Assembly (NCBI GenBank): GCA_910579535.1
Contig: CAJTUR010000002.1
Location: 1 to 64,000 of the forward strand
From: an uncultured Bacilli bacterium
GTDB lineage: Bacteria; Bacillota_I; Bacilli_A; RF39; UBA660
Direction of reading: 5' to 3'
Length of the DNA stretch: 64,000 nucleotides
In this document: positions 32,924 to 42,474 of the stretch, one piece after another
Layout of the letters: each line of letters opens with the position of its first letter
Numbering within the stretch: the first letter of the stretch is position 1
Notes under the pieces: model-generated
Database searches by the model: none
The model's input: only the letters and a program-made list of their open reading frames with translations
What the model was told of the DNA's origin: nothing
Position numbers and translations under genes: made by a program

Positions 32924-35776
32924 TTAATTAAAAGGTCTTCCCATAATATGGTTTTTTATTTGAACATAATCGGTTGCATAGATTTTATCATCTTCGTTTA
33001 TGTCTGCGGCAATTAAGTAAGGTCCTGATAAGAGTGATTTACCCATGATATGATTTTTAACTTTAACATAATCAGTGGCGTAGATTTGTCCATCTCCATT
33101 GACGTCTCCTTTTATAACAATAGTATAGGTATAATCTTGTTGATTAAAGGTTAGCGTAAACTTCATCCCTGTTGCAATGATTCCCTCATTTAGTTCCATA
33201 TTCTGAGTGTTTTTAAAGTTTTTTAGAGTGACACCGTTTAGATTGTTTGCTTTATTGATGAAAGTTTTTATAGAGCTATTTAAAGTTATTCCTAAAACGT
33301 ATTGTTCTTTTTTTCTTAAGCCAAGACGATTTAATACTCCTTCTTCGGTTAATCCACCTTTTTCTTCTATCGTAACTAAACTAGTTAAAAGAATGGTCCT
33401 ATTGCCAACAGGGATTAGAACTTCTACCTTACTGGTTCCAGCTTTCATTCCTAGCAATTCATTGTTTTCATAATGAATTAAATCTGTTTTTTCTATAGAA
33501 ACTTGATAGTTAAGAGTTTCATTTGGTGAGAGAACTAAGGGTAGTTTTTTCTTTTCATTTGTCACGAGTTGAAAGGTTTTAGGAAGAGAGAGACTCACGA
33601 TTCCTTTTGCTAATGACGTTTCATCTAAAAGATTTAAATCATGAAAGTTTTTGGCGTACCCGCCGACTCCTAAAAGGGTTTCATTTTCATTTAAGACATA
33701 ATACACTTGTTTTGGAATTTGATAGGTGCCATAAGTAATGGCTTGTAAACCAATAAAGCCTCCTTTATTTTTTTCACCCTTTACGGTACCTGTTGAAAAA
33801 CTGTTTTCTATTTTAACGTTTTGATTTAGACCAATAAAGCCTCCTACGTTTTTAGGTGCTGTCACTTCTAAAGTAGTCGAACAGTTTGTTATTAGGGTTT
33901 GATCGTTTCCATTACCAATCAACCCTCCTACGGCGATTAAATCATTTAAGGCTTCTCCTTCTCGAGTCACTGATCCACTTTTTAAATGAATGTTGTTTAG
34001 GGTAATGTTTTCAGCTACGTTTGCTAAACCACCTAGATAGTTTTGTTTGTTTGAATAAGCCACTAGGTTCTCTATATTTAAATTTTCTATTTTTGTTGGT
34101 GTGCTAAAATGACCAATATTATTAAATAAACCTGAGCCATTTGTTTTTATGTTACGTAAGGTATGATTTTTTCCTTCTAAATTTCCTTCAAAGTTTAAAT
34201 TAGAAAGCGTTGCGGTTTCTTTAAAATCTAAATCATTCTCAAGTTGATAATATTTATTTTTGGTGTCTAACCCCATGAGATATAAAAACGTTTTTTCATC
34301 TTTAATGAGATAAGGTTTTTCTTTTGACCCTTCCCCTTCAATGGTTGGTAAGAGGACGTTGAAAGTAATCGAATCGTTGGTTTCACTTGTCACTTCTATT
34401 TTTATTCCTGAGTTTTTCCCATTGGAATAAAAAAGGGTTTGATTATCAAAAGTAGTATTGGTTGCTATTTCATTTTTTCCCAAAACAGGTCTTTTCATGT
34501 TTAATGTTGCTTTTGATAATTCTCCTAGCCCACTCATCGCTTCGGTTTCATTAGGTCTAAAAATATAAACATGGTCTTCTTTGGGAGCATTTCCTAAATA
34601 TTTGTAATTTTCATTTACACGATATACGATTAACCCACTTTCAAGTGCGGAATAAGACTCATAGGTGTTCATTTTGTCGTGGTATTCTACGATAAAGTAT
34701 TCTTTTTCGTTTTCTCCGGTTGCAATTTTAATCGCTCTTAATTCGTCTTTATTTATAAATTTTGGTTTAGAAAGGGTTAAGTTCATTGTGGTTTTTGAAA
34801 TTACAGGTATGGGGTTATGCCAATTGGTTTCTTTTTGATAATCACTTATGAAATAAGTTAAAAAACTTTGAGGGTTGGAGCCAATAGCGTTTCCCATAAT
34901 ATCATAAAATCCTACTGGTTTTTCGTTAGGTGAACCGTATCGGTACAAATCTTTAAAGCCTAAGGTATGACCAAATTCATGAATAAGTGTTCCATAAGTA
35001 CCACGGTTTAATGAAAACACACTTGCGGATTCTTTGTAATCTTCCGCATAGATTAAGTTATAAGCTCTTATTTTTTTTCCTAAAAAGGTTTGTGTTATTC
35101 CTTCACTATCTCGTTCATGAGCCCAAAGTAAATCTCCCCAACTGATGGTAGAGGGTAAATTTTTTTGACCTTCAATAACAAAAGAAATGGCGTCAATAAA
35201 ATCATCTTGATTGGTATCTAATTCATTTCCATTTATTCCATAAGAAGCGCTTTCTTTTTCTAAATAAGCCATTACACGATTGATTAGTTCATTTTCTCTT
35301 TTTAAAGCTTCCGTTTTATCTTTGTAACCTATTTTGTTTTGTTCTGTATATTTTAAGTAATAACCAATGGGCTCTACATCCTTAAAGGCTACCACTTGAT
35401 TGTTTTTTTTAGGTAAAATTTCAGTTGTAATGGATAAACTCCCATAACTTTCACGTTCAAAGTATTTTTTGAAAGAAGGAACTCCAATTATTCCATTAAC
35501 GGTAGTCATTTCTACTGGTGTGTCGCTATTGTATAATTTATAAGCATTTTCTACACTTTCTATATCATCAATATGATTTAAGACGTTTGAATCGCTATCA
35601 CTAAATTTAATGAATACTGCCAATTGTTTTATTTTTCGAGGGTTGGGGTCTATTTTAGCTAAGGCCAGTTCTTGGTCTGATTTTATAGTGGCTTTACTTA
35701 CCTTAAAAGAACTACTTGAACAGATGAAAAGAACTAGAAAGATGAAAGCTACTATTTTTTTATTTCTTTTTTTCAT
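32924..35776 (-). CDS. Secreted M6-like metalloprotease with GLUG repeats and dockerin
   Basis: 950 residues. A signal peptide (about 1-29) precedes an M6-family protease domain with the zinc site HEFGHTLGFKD (His266-His270) and a downstream DIMG Met-turn-like segment. A mid-region (about 495-680) has GLUG-type repeats: GGLANVAEN, VGGLIGNGNDQT, VGGFIGLNQNV, KGGFIGLQ. The last 61 residues (890-950) are a type I dockerin with two calcium loops, GDVNGDGQIYATDY and DINEDDKIYATDY, each followed by KNHIMG. It should be exported and docked to a cohesin. The start overlaps the neighbouring membrane-anchored Ig/cohesin-like gene by 17 nt. Confidence 0.9.
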   Translation of the reverse strand: MKKRNKKIVAFIFLVLFICSSSSFKVSKATIKSDQELALAKIDPNPRKIKQLAVFIKFSDSDSNVLNHIDDIESVENAYKLYNSDTPVEMTTVNGIIGVPSFKKYFERESYGSLSITTEILPKKNNQVVAFKDVEPIGYYLKYTEQNKIGYKDKTEALKRENELINRVMAYLEKESASYGINGNELDTNQDDFIDAISFVIEGQKNLPSTISWGDLLWAHERDSEGITQTFLGKKIRAYNLIYAEDYKESASVFSLNRGTYGTLIHEFGHTLGFKDLYRYGSPNEKPVGFYDIMGNAIGSNPQSFLTYFISDYQKETNWHNPIPVISKTTMNLTLSKPKFINKDELRAIKIATGENEKEYFIVEYHDKMNTYESYSALESGLIVYRVNENYKYLGNAPKEDHVYIFRPNETEAMSGLGELSKATLNMKRPVLGKNEIATNTTFDNQTLFYSNGKNSGIKIEVTSETNDSITFNVLLPTIEGEGSKEKPYLIKDEKTFLYLMGLDTKNKYYQLENDLDFKETATLSNLNFEGNLEGKNHTLRNIKTNGSGLFNNIGHFSTPTKIENLNIENLVAYSNKQNYLGGLANVAENITLNNIHLKSGSVTREGEALNDLIAVGGLIGNGNDQTLITNCSTTLEVTAPKNVGGFIGLNQNVKIENSFSTGTVKGEKNKGGFIGLQAITYGTYQIPKQVYYVLNENETLLGVGGYAKNFHDLNLLDETSLAKGIVSLSLPKTFQLVTNEKKKLPLVLSPNETLNYQVSIEKTDLIHYENNELLGMKAGTSKVEVLIPVGNRTILLTSLVTIEEKGGLTEEGVLNRLGLRKKEQYVLGITLNSSIKTFINKANNLNGVTLKNFKNTQNMELNEGIIATGMKFTLTFNQQDYTYTIVIKGDVNGDGQIYATDYVKVKNHIMGKSLLSGPYLIAADINEDDKIYATDYVQIKNHIMGRPFN

Positions 35777-37001
35777 TTTTGACTCCTTTTTTAATTTTAT
35801 ATCCTATAAAAAAGGAAACGCTACTAAAAAGAATGATGATGCCGTACCAAATAGGATTGGTTTTGGGTTCTTCTTTTTCTTCTTTGTTTATTAAAAATTC
35901 TGGAAATAATTGTACGGTTTTTTCGCTGGTTTCGTATAAATATTGAACGTTACTCCCCTCTTCATTTATAGCATTTAAAAGACAATAATTTTCATTGTTT
36001 TCAAATCCATAACAGGTTACCTCTTGTTCATCTATTGTCTGCTTTTTTGGTGTTAAGTTTGGTTTATCTAAGGGTTTCTCTATTAAATAAAGCAAGAGAT
36101 GGTTTATTTTTAATGGTTGTAATTTAGTTATCACGTCTTTTTTCTCTTTATTAAAGAGATAGAAACTTTTTTTATTATCGGGGTCGATGCCATAAAGTAA
36201 AGAGAGATTCCCTTTTTCAAAAAGGATTATTTTTTTGTCTTCTAAAACGTCTTCTTTTTGTTCAAATCCTTCTGGAATTGTAATGTCTTCTAAGTTTCTT
36301 ACTACTCCAATTTTCTGATTATTGTAATCTAAATAAATTTGAGGCGTTTCATCGACGTTGACATTTAAGATGTAGATTTTTTTAGAGCCGTTTTCAGCGA
36401 TAACAGTAATTTCTATTTTATTTTTTCCAACTTTAAGCGCTTTCTTTCCTAAGCCTTCCACTTTCGCTTTGGCATCTTTTGCTGTTCCAGAAAGAGTGAT
36501 TTCGGTTTCATTTGCTGAAAGATTAACGGTGTACTCGGTTTGATTTTCATTAAAATTTGGCGTAAGGGTTCCGTTGCTTATTTTTAAAGCACTTAAACGG
36601 TTTTCTTTAGATTGAGGTTGTTCAGGATTTTTGTTCGGTTTTGTAGTTGTTCCATTTATTTTCACAGTGATTGTGCGACTTCCTGGATTATAAATATTAG
36701 CATCGGCATCAGAAAAACCTGTAACGGGTGTGGCGGTAACGGTTATGTTTCCACTTTCTTTGGCGGTCACTTTTACACTGACGTAGCCTTGTTCTACCCA
36801 AACACTATTTGAAGAAAGGCTTCCGTTAGTAATGGAAAGGTTTACTCTTCCTATACAGTCTCCTCCTACTTTAATTGTAAAGGTCCCATTTGGGGCTACT
36901 TGTGTCGTTGAAGCGGTCATATTAAATGAAGCCGCTTTTGGTGTTAGACATAAACAAAAGAATAGTAACACACTTAAGATTGTCTTTTTTATTTTTTTCA
37001 T
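35760..37001 (-). CDS. Membrane-anchored protein with cohesin-like N-domain and cadherin-like domain
   Basis: 413 residues. A signal peptide (ending PKAA) is followed by a beta domain (about 24-115). Its pattern NMTASTTQVAPNGTFTIKV, then SVKVTAKESGNITVTATP, resembles cohesin or related Ig folds. A cadherin-like beta-sandwich follows (about 135-215: LSALKISNGTLTPNFN, VNLSANETEITLSG, LKVGKNKIEITV). After a further domain a transmembrane helix (about 380-400) ends in a basic KKGVKNEKKK tail. Topology: outside domains, C-terminal anchor. Overlap with the dockerin protease gene suggests this is its surface receptor; the cohesin label is tentative. Confidence 0.7.
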   Translation of the reverse strand: MKKIKKTILSVLLFFCLCLTPKAASFNMTASTTQVAPNGTFTIKVGGDCIGRVNLSITNGSLSSNSVWVEQGYVSVKVTAKESGNITVTATPVTGFSDADANIYNPGSRTITVKINGTTTKPNKNPEQPQSKENRLSALKISNGTLTPNFNENQTEYTVNLSANETEITLSGTAKDAKAKVEGLGKKALKVGKNKIEITVIAENGSKKIYILNVNVDETPQIYLDYNNQKIGVVRNLEDITIPEGFEQKEDVLEDKKIILFEKGNLSLLYGIDPDNKKSFYLFNKEKKDVITKLQPLKINHLLLYLIEKPLDKPNLTPKKQTIDEQEVTCYGFENNENYCLLNAINEEGSNVQYLYETSEKTVQLFPEFLINKEEKEEPKTNPIWYGIIILFSSVSFFIGYKIKKGVKNEKKK

Positions 37002-37071
37002 AAATACTCCTTTAAAATTTTGTTCTATTATAACTTATTCTTTTTATTTTGCAATGGTTTTATTTTACACT

Positions 37072-38130
37072 TTAGTTTTTAAGTAAATGGCTATTGTTGA
37101 CAATTAGTGTACTGTAAAGAAACAATACTTCTTTGTTGTTAAAATTAATGCGTTCTCTTATTTGATTCATTGAAATGTATCTTAAATCAATTAGGGTTAT
37201 TTTTTGGTATTCGCTTATTAATAAAGGGGTTAAACTACTTGCAAAGGAGTCGCGAAAGATAATTAATTCTTTTTCATTTGAAGCTTCTGGATTTTCTATT
37301 TCAATTAAAGCACTTGGTCCTCCTAGAAAAACATTGTAGGCATCCATACTGTTTAATTTATCGGTTTCATAAATGGGTTGTTCACCGTATTCTAAGTGTT
37401 TGGCTTTTGCTTTTTTTATCGTTTCATTGGTTAGATAAGTGATGGATTCTGGATTTCGAAACAAAGGGGCTTTTTGATAAGAGGCGCCATAAAAAGGATA
37501 GAAGTGATTGGTTTCATAAGTGGAAGGCTTATAGTCAAAATCTAGAACACTTCCTAATCTTTCTACCACTTTTGGATATTTTTCTTGACGTAAGTGAATG
37601 TCTGTTTGGTAATAATCCTCTAATGTGAATAAGTCTCTTACTGGTATTTCTTTTAGGTTTAATTCATTTTTAAGTTGTTGATAAATCGATAGAAAATCCA
37701 TTTTTAAGTGTTTAGTTTCTTCTAGAAAATAACTTTTATCAGGAATAATGGCATAATAGACTTCACTATTTTGTAAATCTTTAGCGTTTATTTCATTTAT
37801 TTTTTTTATAAAATTTTTTATACTTTCTTGATTTTTAGGGTAATTTTTTTCAATAAGGACTTCTTCCTTTATATAAACGTCATTGCTATCTTTTTGTTGT
37901 AATAGGTAACGTTCAAAAAAAGTATTTAATTGAATTAACGAATTACGCATGGGAAATTGATCGGATAAATAGTCTTCTAAGTTGTTTACAAAGTCCTTTT
38001 TTAAGACGTCTTTTGTTTTTAGTTTTCTACGCTCAACATTGGATAAGCTTTCGTCTTTTTTTATTATAAAAAGGCCAGAGAAACAAAATAGGATTATTAT
38101 AAAACCTATCGATACTATTTTTTCTTTCAT
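37072..38130 (-). CDS. DHHW/AlgX-like acyl-transfer partner protein
   Basis: 352 residues with an N-terminal signal-anchor. The SGNH-like layout of the DHHW/AlgX group is visible: VERRKLKTKDVL near the start, LSDQFPMRNSLI, YYQTDIHLRQEKYPKVV (a degenerate form of the TDxHW motif), and LIIFRDSFASSLTPLLISEY with the catalytic-type Asp/Ser. It should act outside the membrane with the MBOAT protein encoded 1 nt upstream, moving acyl (often acetyl) groups onto a surface polymer. The degenerate His/Trp motif may mean an altered substrate. Confidence 0.8.
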   Translation of the reverse strand: MKEKIVSIGFIIILFCFSGLFIIKKDESLSNVERRKLKTKDVLKKDFVNNLEDYLSDQFPMRNSLIQLNTFFERYLLQQKDSNDVYIKEEVLIEKNYPKNQESIKNFIKKINEINAKDLQNSEVYYAIIPDKSYFLEETKHLKMDFLSIYQQLKNELNLKEIPVRDLFTLEDYYQTDIHLRQEKYPKVVERLGSVLDFDYKPSTYETNHFYPFYGASYQKAPLFRNPESITYLTNETIKKAKAKHLEYGEQPIYETDKLNSMDAYNVFLGGPSALIEIENPEASNEKELIIFRDSFASSLTPLLISEYQKITLIDLRYISMNQIRERINFNNKEVLFLYSTLIVNNSHLLKN

Positions 38131-38131
38131 A

Positions 38132-39508
38132 TTAAAACCTAAAGTAAATAAAAGGAGTAAATGAACTTGCTAAAATTCTTGCTATAACGAGTAAGAAAAG
38201 GCCTAGTACAATCAAGCTGTATAAAGATTCTATTCCTTTATTTCTTTTTCCTTTCTTTAATTTTTGTATGGTGTCTTTTAATTTTGGATGAATACCTATA
38301 AAAGCTATGAGAAGAATGATTAGATTGTTTTTAAGATAATAAAGGGTTTCTTGATTTATCCAGTCTTTTTTTATTCCAATTAATCCTTTTAAAAAGAGCA
38401 TTAATTCTTCTAAATCCGTCGTGTTAAAAATGACGAAGCTTATTAGTAAAAGAACAAAAGTATAGATATGAGAAAAGAACCCTCCTTTTAGGAATTTTTG
38501 AAAAATAAATTTTTCTAGTATTAAAAGGACAAAAAAATAAAGACCCCAAAGAATAAAATTCCAACTGGCTCCATGCCATAATCCTGTTAATAACCAGACA
38601 ATAAAAATGTTTCTGATGTGTTTTAGTTTAGAGGTTCGATTGCCTCCTAGAGGAATGTAGACGTAATCTTTAAAAAAAGTGGATAAGGATAGATGCCATC
38701 TTCTCCAAAATTCTGTAATTGAAGAAGCTATTAAGGGGTAATTAAAGTTTTCTTTAAATTCAAAGCCAAACATTTTTCCTAGTCCAATAGCCATGTCCGA
38801 GTATCCAGAAAAGTCATAGTAAATTTGGAAGGTAAAAAGAAGAGCTACCAACCAATAAGATACAGTGGAAAGTTCAGAAGTTAGAATCGCGGTATAAGTG
38901 TAATACAAAGTGTCAGCGATTAATACTTTTTTACTTAATCCTATAATTAAACGAGATACACCTGAACTAAACTTTTCAAAATTTTCGGTACGATTTTTTA
39001 GTTGTTCGTTTACATCTTTATATCGAACGATGGGACCAGCAACTAATTGAGGAAATAAACAGATATAAGTGCAATACGTTAATGGATTTTTTTGACAAGA
39101 GACTTCATTTTTATAAACATCTATTAAGTAACTTAAGTTTTGAAAGGTAAAAAAGCTGATGCCTAATGGAAGAACGATATTTAAAGAAATAGGGTTTAGT
39201 TGGAATAAGTTAGTAAAATTTTCAATAAAGAAGCCTGTGTATTTATAATAAATGAGTAAAACAAGGTTAAAGGTAATTCCGATGATTAAATACAGCTTTT
39301 TTTTATTTTTAGAGATGACAAGACCTAAGCCATAATTTACTAAACAAGAAAAGACTAATAAAAGGGTGTAATTTTTTTCTCCAAAGTAATAAAAGATAAG
39401 ACTAAATAGAAGTAAAATAAGATTTTTAAATTTTTTAGGGAATGAAAAATAAATGATTAATAATAAAGGCAAAAAAAAGAAGAGAAAGCGTATACTTGAA
39501 AATACCAT
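38132..39508 (-). CDS. MBOAT-family O-acyltransferase
   Basis: 458 residues, about 11 hydrophobic segments. Typical AlgI/DltB-like motifs are present: TFQIYYDFSGYSDMAIGLGK, FWRRWHLSLSTFFKDYVYIP, and the active-site histidine in WLLTGLWHGASWNFILWG. The protein transfers an acyl group across the membrane for surface polymer modification. It is embedded in the operon DUF4358 lipoprotein - MBOAT - DHHW, a standard grouping in Firmicutes. The spacing to neighbours is 15 nt and 1 nt. Confidence 0.95.
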   Translation of the reverse strand: MVFSSIRFLFFFLPLLLIIYFSFPKKFKNLILLLFSLIFYYFGEKNYTLLLVFSCLVNYGLGLVISKNKKKLYLIIGITFNLVLLIYYKYTGFFIENFTNLFQLNPISLNIVLPLGISFFTFQNLSYLIDVYKNEVSCQKNPLTYCTYICLFPQLVAGPIVRYKDVNEQLKNRTENFEKFSSGVSRLIIGLSKKVLIADTLYYTYTAILTSELSTVSYWLVALLFTFQIYYDFSGYSDMAIGLGKMFGFEFKENFNYPLIASSITEFWRRWHLSLSTFFKDYVYIPLGGNRTSKLKHIRNIFIVWLLTGLWHGASWNFILWGLYFFVLLILEKFIFQKFLKGGFFSHIYTFVLLLISFVIFNTTDLEELMLFLKGLIGIKKDWINQETLYYLKNNLIILLIAFIGIHPKLKDTIQKLKKGKRNKGIESLYSLIVLGLFLLVIARILASSFTPFIYFRF

Positions 39509-39523
39509 ATTTCTTCTTCCCTT

Positions 39524-39982
39524 CTATTTTAAGTTTTCAAAATTTTCTTTTATTTTTGAAGCCATGTCATTAGACATAATTAGAACCACTAAATCTCCTT
39601 TTGATAAAACAAAAGTATTTTCAGCTTCGACACAAATCCATTTTCTTGGATCTGCATTTTTCTTAATTTCTTCTACTGCTGCCTCAGCATCACTTGCGTT
39701 TTCTAAACGAATTAAAACAACAGAATGTGGAATGGAACCTGTCATAGATTCACTGGCAATAGCTTCTTTATATTTTACATCAGCAAAAGCAAAATATTTG
39801 AAGTTTTCATCATTTAGTTCTGTATTCTCTACCATCATTGGCATTTCTTCTTCTGGAATACCACTGTACAATTTTTCCATGATTTCTGGTAGAGTTCCTT
39901 CAATATTTTCCACTTTATTTCCGCAACCAGTTAGTAAAAGACTTACCATTGCAATACAAATTAGACCTATTATTTTTTTCAT
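39524..39982 (-). CDS. DUF4358 lipoprotein
   Basis: 152 residues. The lipobox SLLLTGC places Cys20 as the lipidated residue. The mature domain (EIMEKLYSGIPEEEMPMM, YFAFADVKYKEAIASESM, VVLIRLENASDAEAAVEEIK) matches DUF4358, a family usually encoded with MBOAT and DHHW proteins. It is probably a surface-exposed helper of the acyltransferase; function is inferred from context. Confidence 0.85.
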   Translation of the reverse strand: MKKIIGLICIAMVSLLLTGCGNKVENIEGTLPEIMEKLYSGIPEEEMPMMVENTELNDENFKYFAFADVKYKEAIASESMTGSIPHSVVLIRLENASDAEAAVEEIKKNADPRKWICVEAENTFVLSKGDLVVLIMSNDMASKIKENFENLK

Positions 39983-40009
39983 AAACTTCTCCTTTTATTT
40001 TCTTATTTA

Positions 40010-40321
40010 TTAATAATGATTGCCATGTCCATGATGATGCCCATGGGTATTGTTTCGATTTGCATGATGTTCTTCATGAACATGTGCTCCTGTCATCGGA
40101 CAATTTGGTATATTACAATACTGATGGTAAGTATTATTGTCTACTTCTTCTATAATCTCAGTATTTTCATGAACATGTGCTCCTATCATTGGACAATTTG
40201 ATACATTACAATATTGATGATTAGTATTACTATGATTGACATTTGGTCGAGTCATAGCGTAAACGGCTTCACCAAATACTAGCATGCAAACGGCTCCTGC
40301 AATCCAAAAACTTTTCTTCAT
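40010..40321 (-). CDS. Small exported Cys/His-rich protein
   Basis: I start at ATG 40321 because AAGGAGG lies 6 nt upstream; an earlier in-frame ATG sits inside the -10 promoter element (TGTTATAAT). The 103-residue protein has a signal peptide (about 1-22). It then has two copies of a striking motif, HQYCNVSNCPMIGAHVHE and HQYCNIPNCPMTGAHVHE, and a His/Gly-rich tail (HGHHHGHGNHY). Cys, Met and His spacing suggests metal binding outside the membrane. It heads the DUF4358/MBOAT operon with a 27-nt gap. Confidence 0.75.
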   Translation of the reverse strand: MKKSFWIAGAVCMLVFGEAVYAMTRPNVNHSNTNHQYCNVSNCPMIGAHVHENTEIIEEVDNNTYHQYCNIPNCPMTGAHVHEEHHANRNNTHGHHHGHGNHY

Positions 40322-40390
40322 TTGTTCCTCCTTTTTGGTCATTATAACATGCTTATAATAGAAAGTAAATCTTTCCTAGATTAAATTGTT

Positions 40391-40813
40391 TTATTGATGA
40401 AGTCTATAACCATGTAGAGTTTTATCAACATGATTTTTTTTGCCACATAGTCCTATTCCTACTAGTTCTAGTTCTTCGGTTTCATATTTTTTTATACAAG
40501 CACGATTATCAATATCGTTACTGGTTTTAAACATTTCTTCATTGTAAACGCTCATTTGGATGTCCCGATTTGTGGCTTTTTTTATTATTTCTTTCATTTC
40601 CTCTTTCGTTGCACTATAGATTAAAATAGGTTGTCCACTCATAGGCAAATATTTTTTTCCGCTTTTATCTATATAGGGTTCTCCCATAATAGATAGGGTT
40701 CCAAAACCTGATGCTAAAAAGGCAGTGATATTTAATTCTTGCCAAGGTTTTAGTCCGTCTCTTATAATAATCGCTATTTTTTGTTCTACAAAATAATTTT
40801 CTTCTTCATTCAT
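40391..40813 (-). CDS. DUF2000 family protein
   Basis: 140 residues, soluble. Sequence features fit DUF2000: KIAIIIRDGLKPWQELNITA, FLASGFGTL, PMSGQPILIYSATKEEM and the conserved-looking VGIGLCGKKNHVDKTL ending. Members have a peptidyl-tRNA-hydrolase-like fold and unclear function, and are often next to regulators, as here with the divergent XRE-cupin gene. Confidence 0.8.
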   Translation of the reverse strand: MNEEENYFVEQKIAIIIRDGLKPWQELNITAFLASGFGTLSIMGEPYIDKSGKKYLPMSGQPILIYSATKEEMKEIIKKATNRDIQMSVYNEEMFKTSNDIDNRACIKKYETEELELVGIGLCGKKNHVDKTLHGYRLHQ

Positions 40814-40930
40814 TTTTTCTATTCTCCTTTTTTCTATACAAAAATTAATAAATATAGTATAATATATTAAGTAATTTGTGCATTATATTATACATTTATA
40901 CACTATATAAGTCAATATAAAGGAGAGTTT
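40814..40930. promoter_or_regulatory. Divergent promoter region with candidate operator
   Basis: The 117-bp space is very AT-rich and holds several -10-like hexamers on both strands. A GTG...CAC dyad (about 40888-40913) with partly matching arms is a candidate binding site for the XRE-cupin regulator. AAAGGAG precedes the regulator's ATG at 40931. Confidence 0.5.
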
Positions 40931-41482
40931 ATGGAAAATTTAAACCGAAATTTAGCGGAGAATTTAAAAAAAATAAGAATAGAGTATCATTTAAGTCTAG
41001 ATAAAGTAGCAAGACTGACAGATATTAGTAAAAGTATGCTTGGGCAAATTGAACGTGAAGAAACTAATCCTTCTATTTCTACTGTTTGGAAAATTGCGAA
41101 TGGACTTAAAGTCCCTTTGACCCGCCTTATTGAAACTACTTTACCAGAAAAATTATTAATTAAGAAAGAAGATATTAAACCTTTGTATGAAGACGAAAAA
41201 AAAGTTTGTAGCTATCTCTTTTTTAGAAATAATGAAGCTACAAACTTTGAGATGATGAAAGTTTATTTAAAACCAGAAGGAAAATTAATTTCTACTGCTC
41301 ATTTAAAAGGAACAAAGGAATACATTATTGTTTTTAAAGGAGAGCTAACAATTATGATTGAAGATGAAGCTTATAAAATAACAGAAGGACAAGCTTTTCA
41401 ATTTGCCGCGGATAAAAAGCACACTTATGAAAATCAAGGAAAGGAACTGGTGGATTTAGCTATGTTGGTTTATTATCCTTAA
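40931..41482 (+). CDS. XRE-cupin transcriptional regulator
   Basis: 183 residues. An N-terminal helix-turn-helix (LSLDKVARLTDISKSMLGQI, then EREETNPSISTVWKIANGL) is joined to a C-terminal cupin (EGKLISTAHLKGTKEYIIVF, GQAFQFAADKKHTYENQG). The cupin likely binds a small ligand. Divergent orientation from the DUF2000 gene implies that it regulates that gene and itself. RBS AAGGAG is present. Confidence 0.9.
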   Translation: MENLNRNLAENLKKIRIEYHLSLDKVARLTDISKSMLGQIEREETNPSISTVWKIANGLKVPLTRLIETTLPEKLLIKKEDIKPLYEDEKKVCSYLFFRNNEATNFEMMKVYLKPEGKLISTAHLKGTKEYIIVFKGELTIMIEDEAYKITEGQAFQFAADKKHTYENQGKELVDLAMLVYYP

Positions 41483-41768
41483 ACGTTTACACCTATTAAA
41501 AGCACTAGTATAGTTTCTTTTTTATTCTATGGAAAGAATTTCACTTTAACTTTTTATAATTGGGTATCTTCTTGTTTTCTCTACTTATTTTTATAGTTAT
41601 TGTTCTAAGGTATTCTTATATTGTCCCACTAAGTTATTACAATTAAATGGTCTTTTTAAAAATTTTTGTAAATATTACTCTCTTTTTTTTATCTACATAG
41701 TGAAAATGAGGATAAAATTCCTATTCTTCTGTATTTAAATGTCGTATTCGTCATTTGTTATTCCACTT
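41483..41768. other. Gene-free stretch
   Basis: 286 bp between the XRE-cupin stop and a convergent gene. No terminator with a good stem, no open frame of interest and no repeat was found. Confidence 0.5.
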
Positions 41769-42473
41769 TTATGGTTGTTCTTCCCAACTACTTAAATAGT
41801 TGTGTAGGTCCACAATATCCATGTCCTTGCTGTTTGTATAGTTTACTAAAAAATCATAATGTCTTTTTATAAACGCTTGCACCTTTTTAAATTCTTCTTC
41901 GGGTATTCCTAATTCTACGTCATAAACGAGGCTTGGATTTTCTTTATCTATGCTAACAGTTACGTAATCTTCAAATCCAGGACTTTTTTGATGGCTGTTT
42001 TGCATGAGTAAGGTATATAAATTTCTTTCATCATCATAAGAAATATTATCACAATATAAATATAAGTTTACAGGAAGGCTTAGGTAGTCTTTGGCGTTGA
42101 TTCCATTTACAAAGAAGCCATCGATTACAGTGGTTTTAAATCGGTTTATATAGGTATATTCCATGATGGAGTAGTCCATAGCAACATCATTAACTGTATC
42201 CATTAGTGATTGATATTTTTCTTTAATAAAGTTTAATACTTTTTTTAAATCTTTTTCTTTCACATTTAATTGAATATCTTCTAATAATTTTGGTTTTTCT
42301 TTATCAATACTAATAGGTATTAAATCGTTCCCTGTTGTATATTTATTATAGTTATTTTGCATATAGATTATTTTTTGATTATCTATTTTTAACCATAAGG
42401 TAATTGGTAAGTTTGTGTTTGGATAAATCGTACTTCCTTTTTGAGCTAGGATAATCATGGGAGTAAATTCCAT
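41769..42473 (-). CDS. Hypothetical protein with internal duplication
   Basis: 234 residues, soluble. Two about 100-residue halves align by eye: LPITLWLKIDN...LIPISIDKEKPKLLEDIQLNV...IKEKYQSL and LPVNLYLYCDN...YVTVSIDKENPSLVYDVELGI...IKRHYDFL. Each half ends in a helix with a K-rich F-IK motif. No family recognised. It lies next to a dead sirtuin gene but shows no decay itself. Confidence 0.65.
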   Translation of the reverse strand: MEFTPMIILAQKGSTIYPNTNLPITLWLKIDNQKIIYMQNNYNKYTTGNDLIPISIDKEKPKLLEDIQLNVKEKDLKKVLNFIKEKYQSLMDTVNDVAMDYSIMEYTYINRFKTTVIDGFFVNGINAKDYLSLPVNLYLYCDNISYDDERNLYTLLMQNSHQKSPGFEDYVTVSIDKENPSLVYDVELGIPEEEFKKVQAFIKRHYDFLVNYTNSKDMDIVDLHNYLSSWEEQP

Positions 42474-42474
42474 T

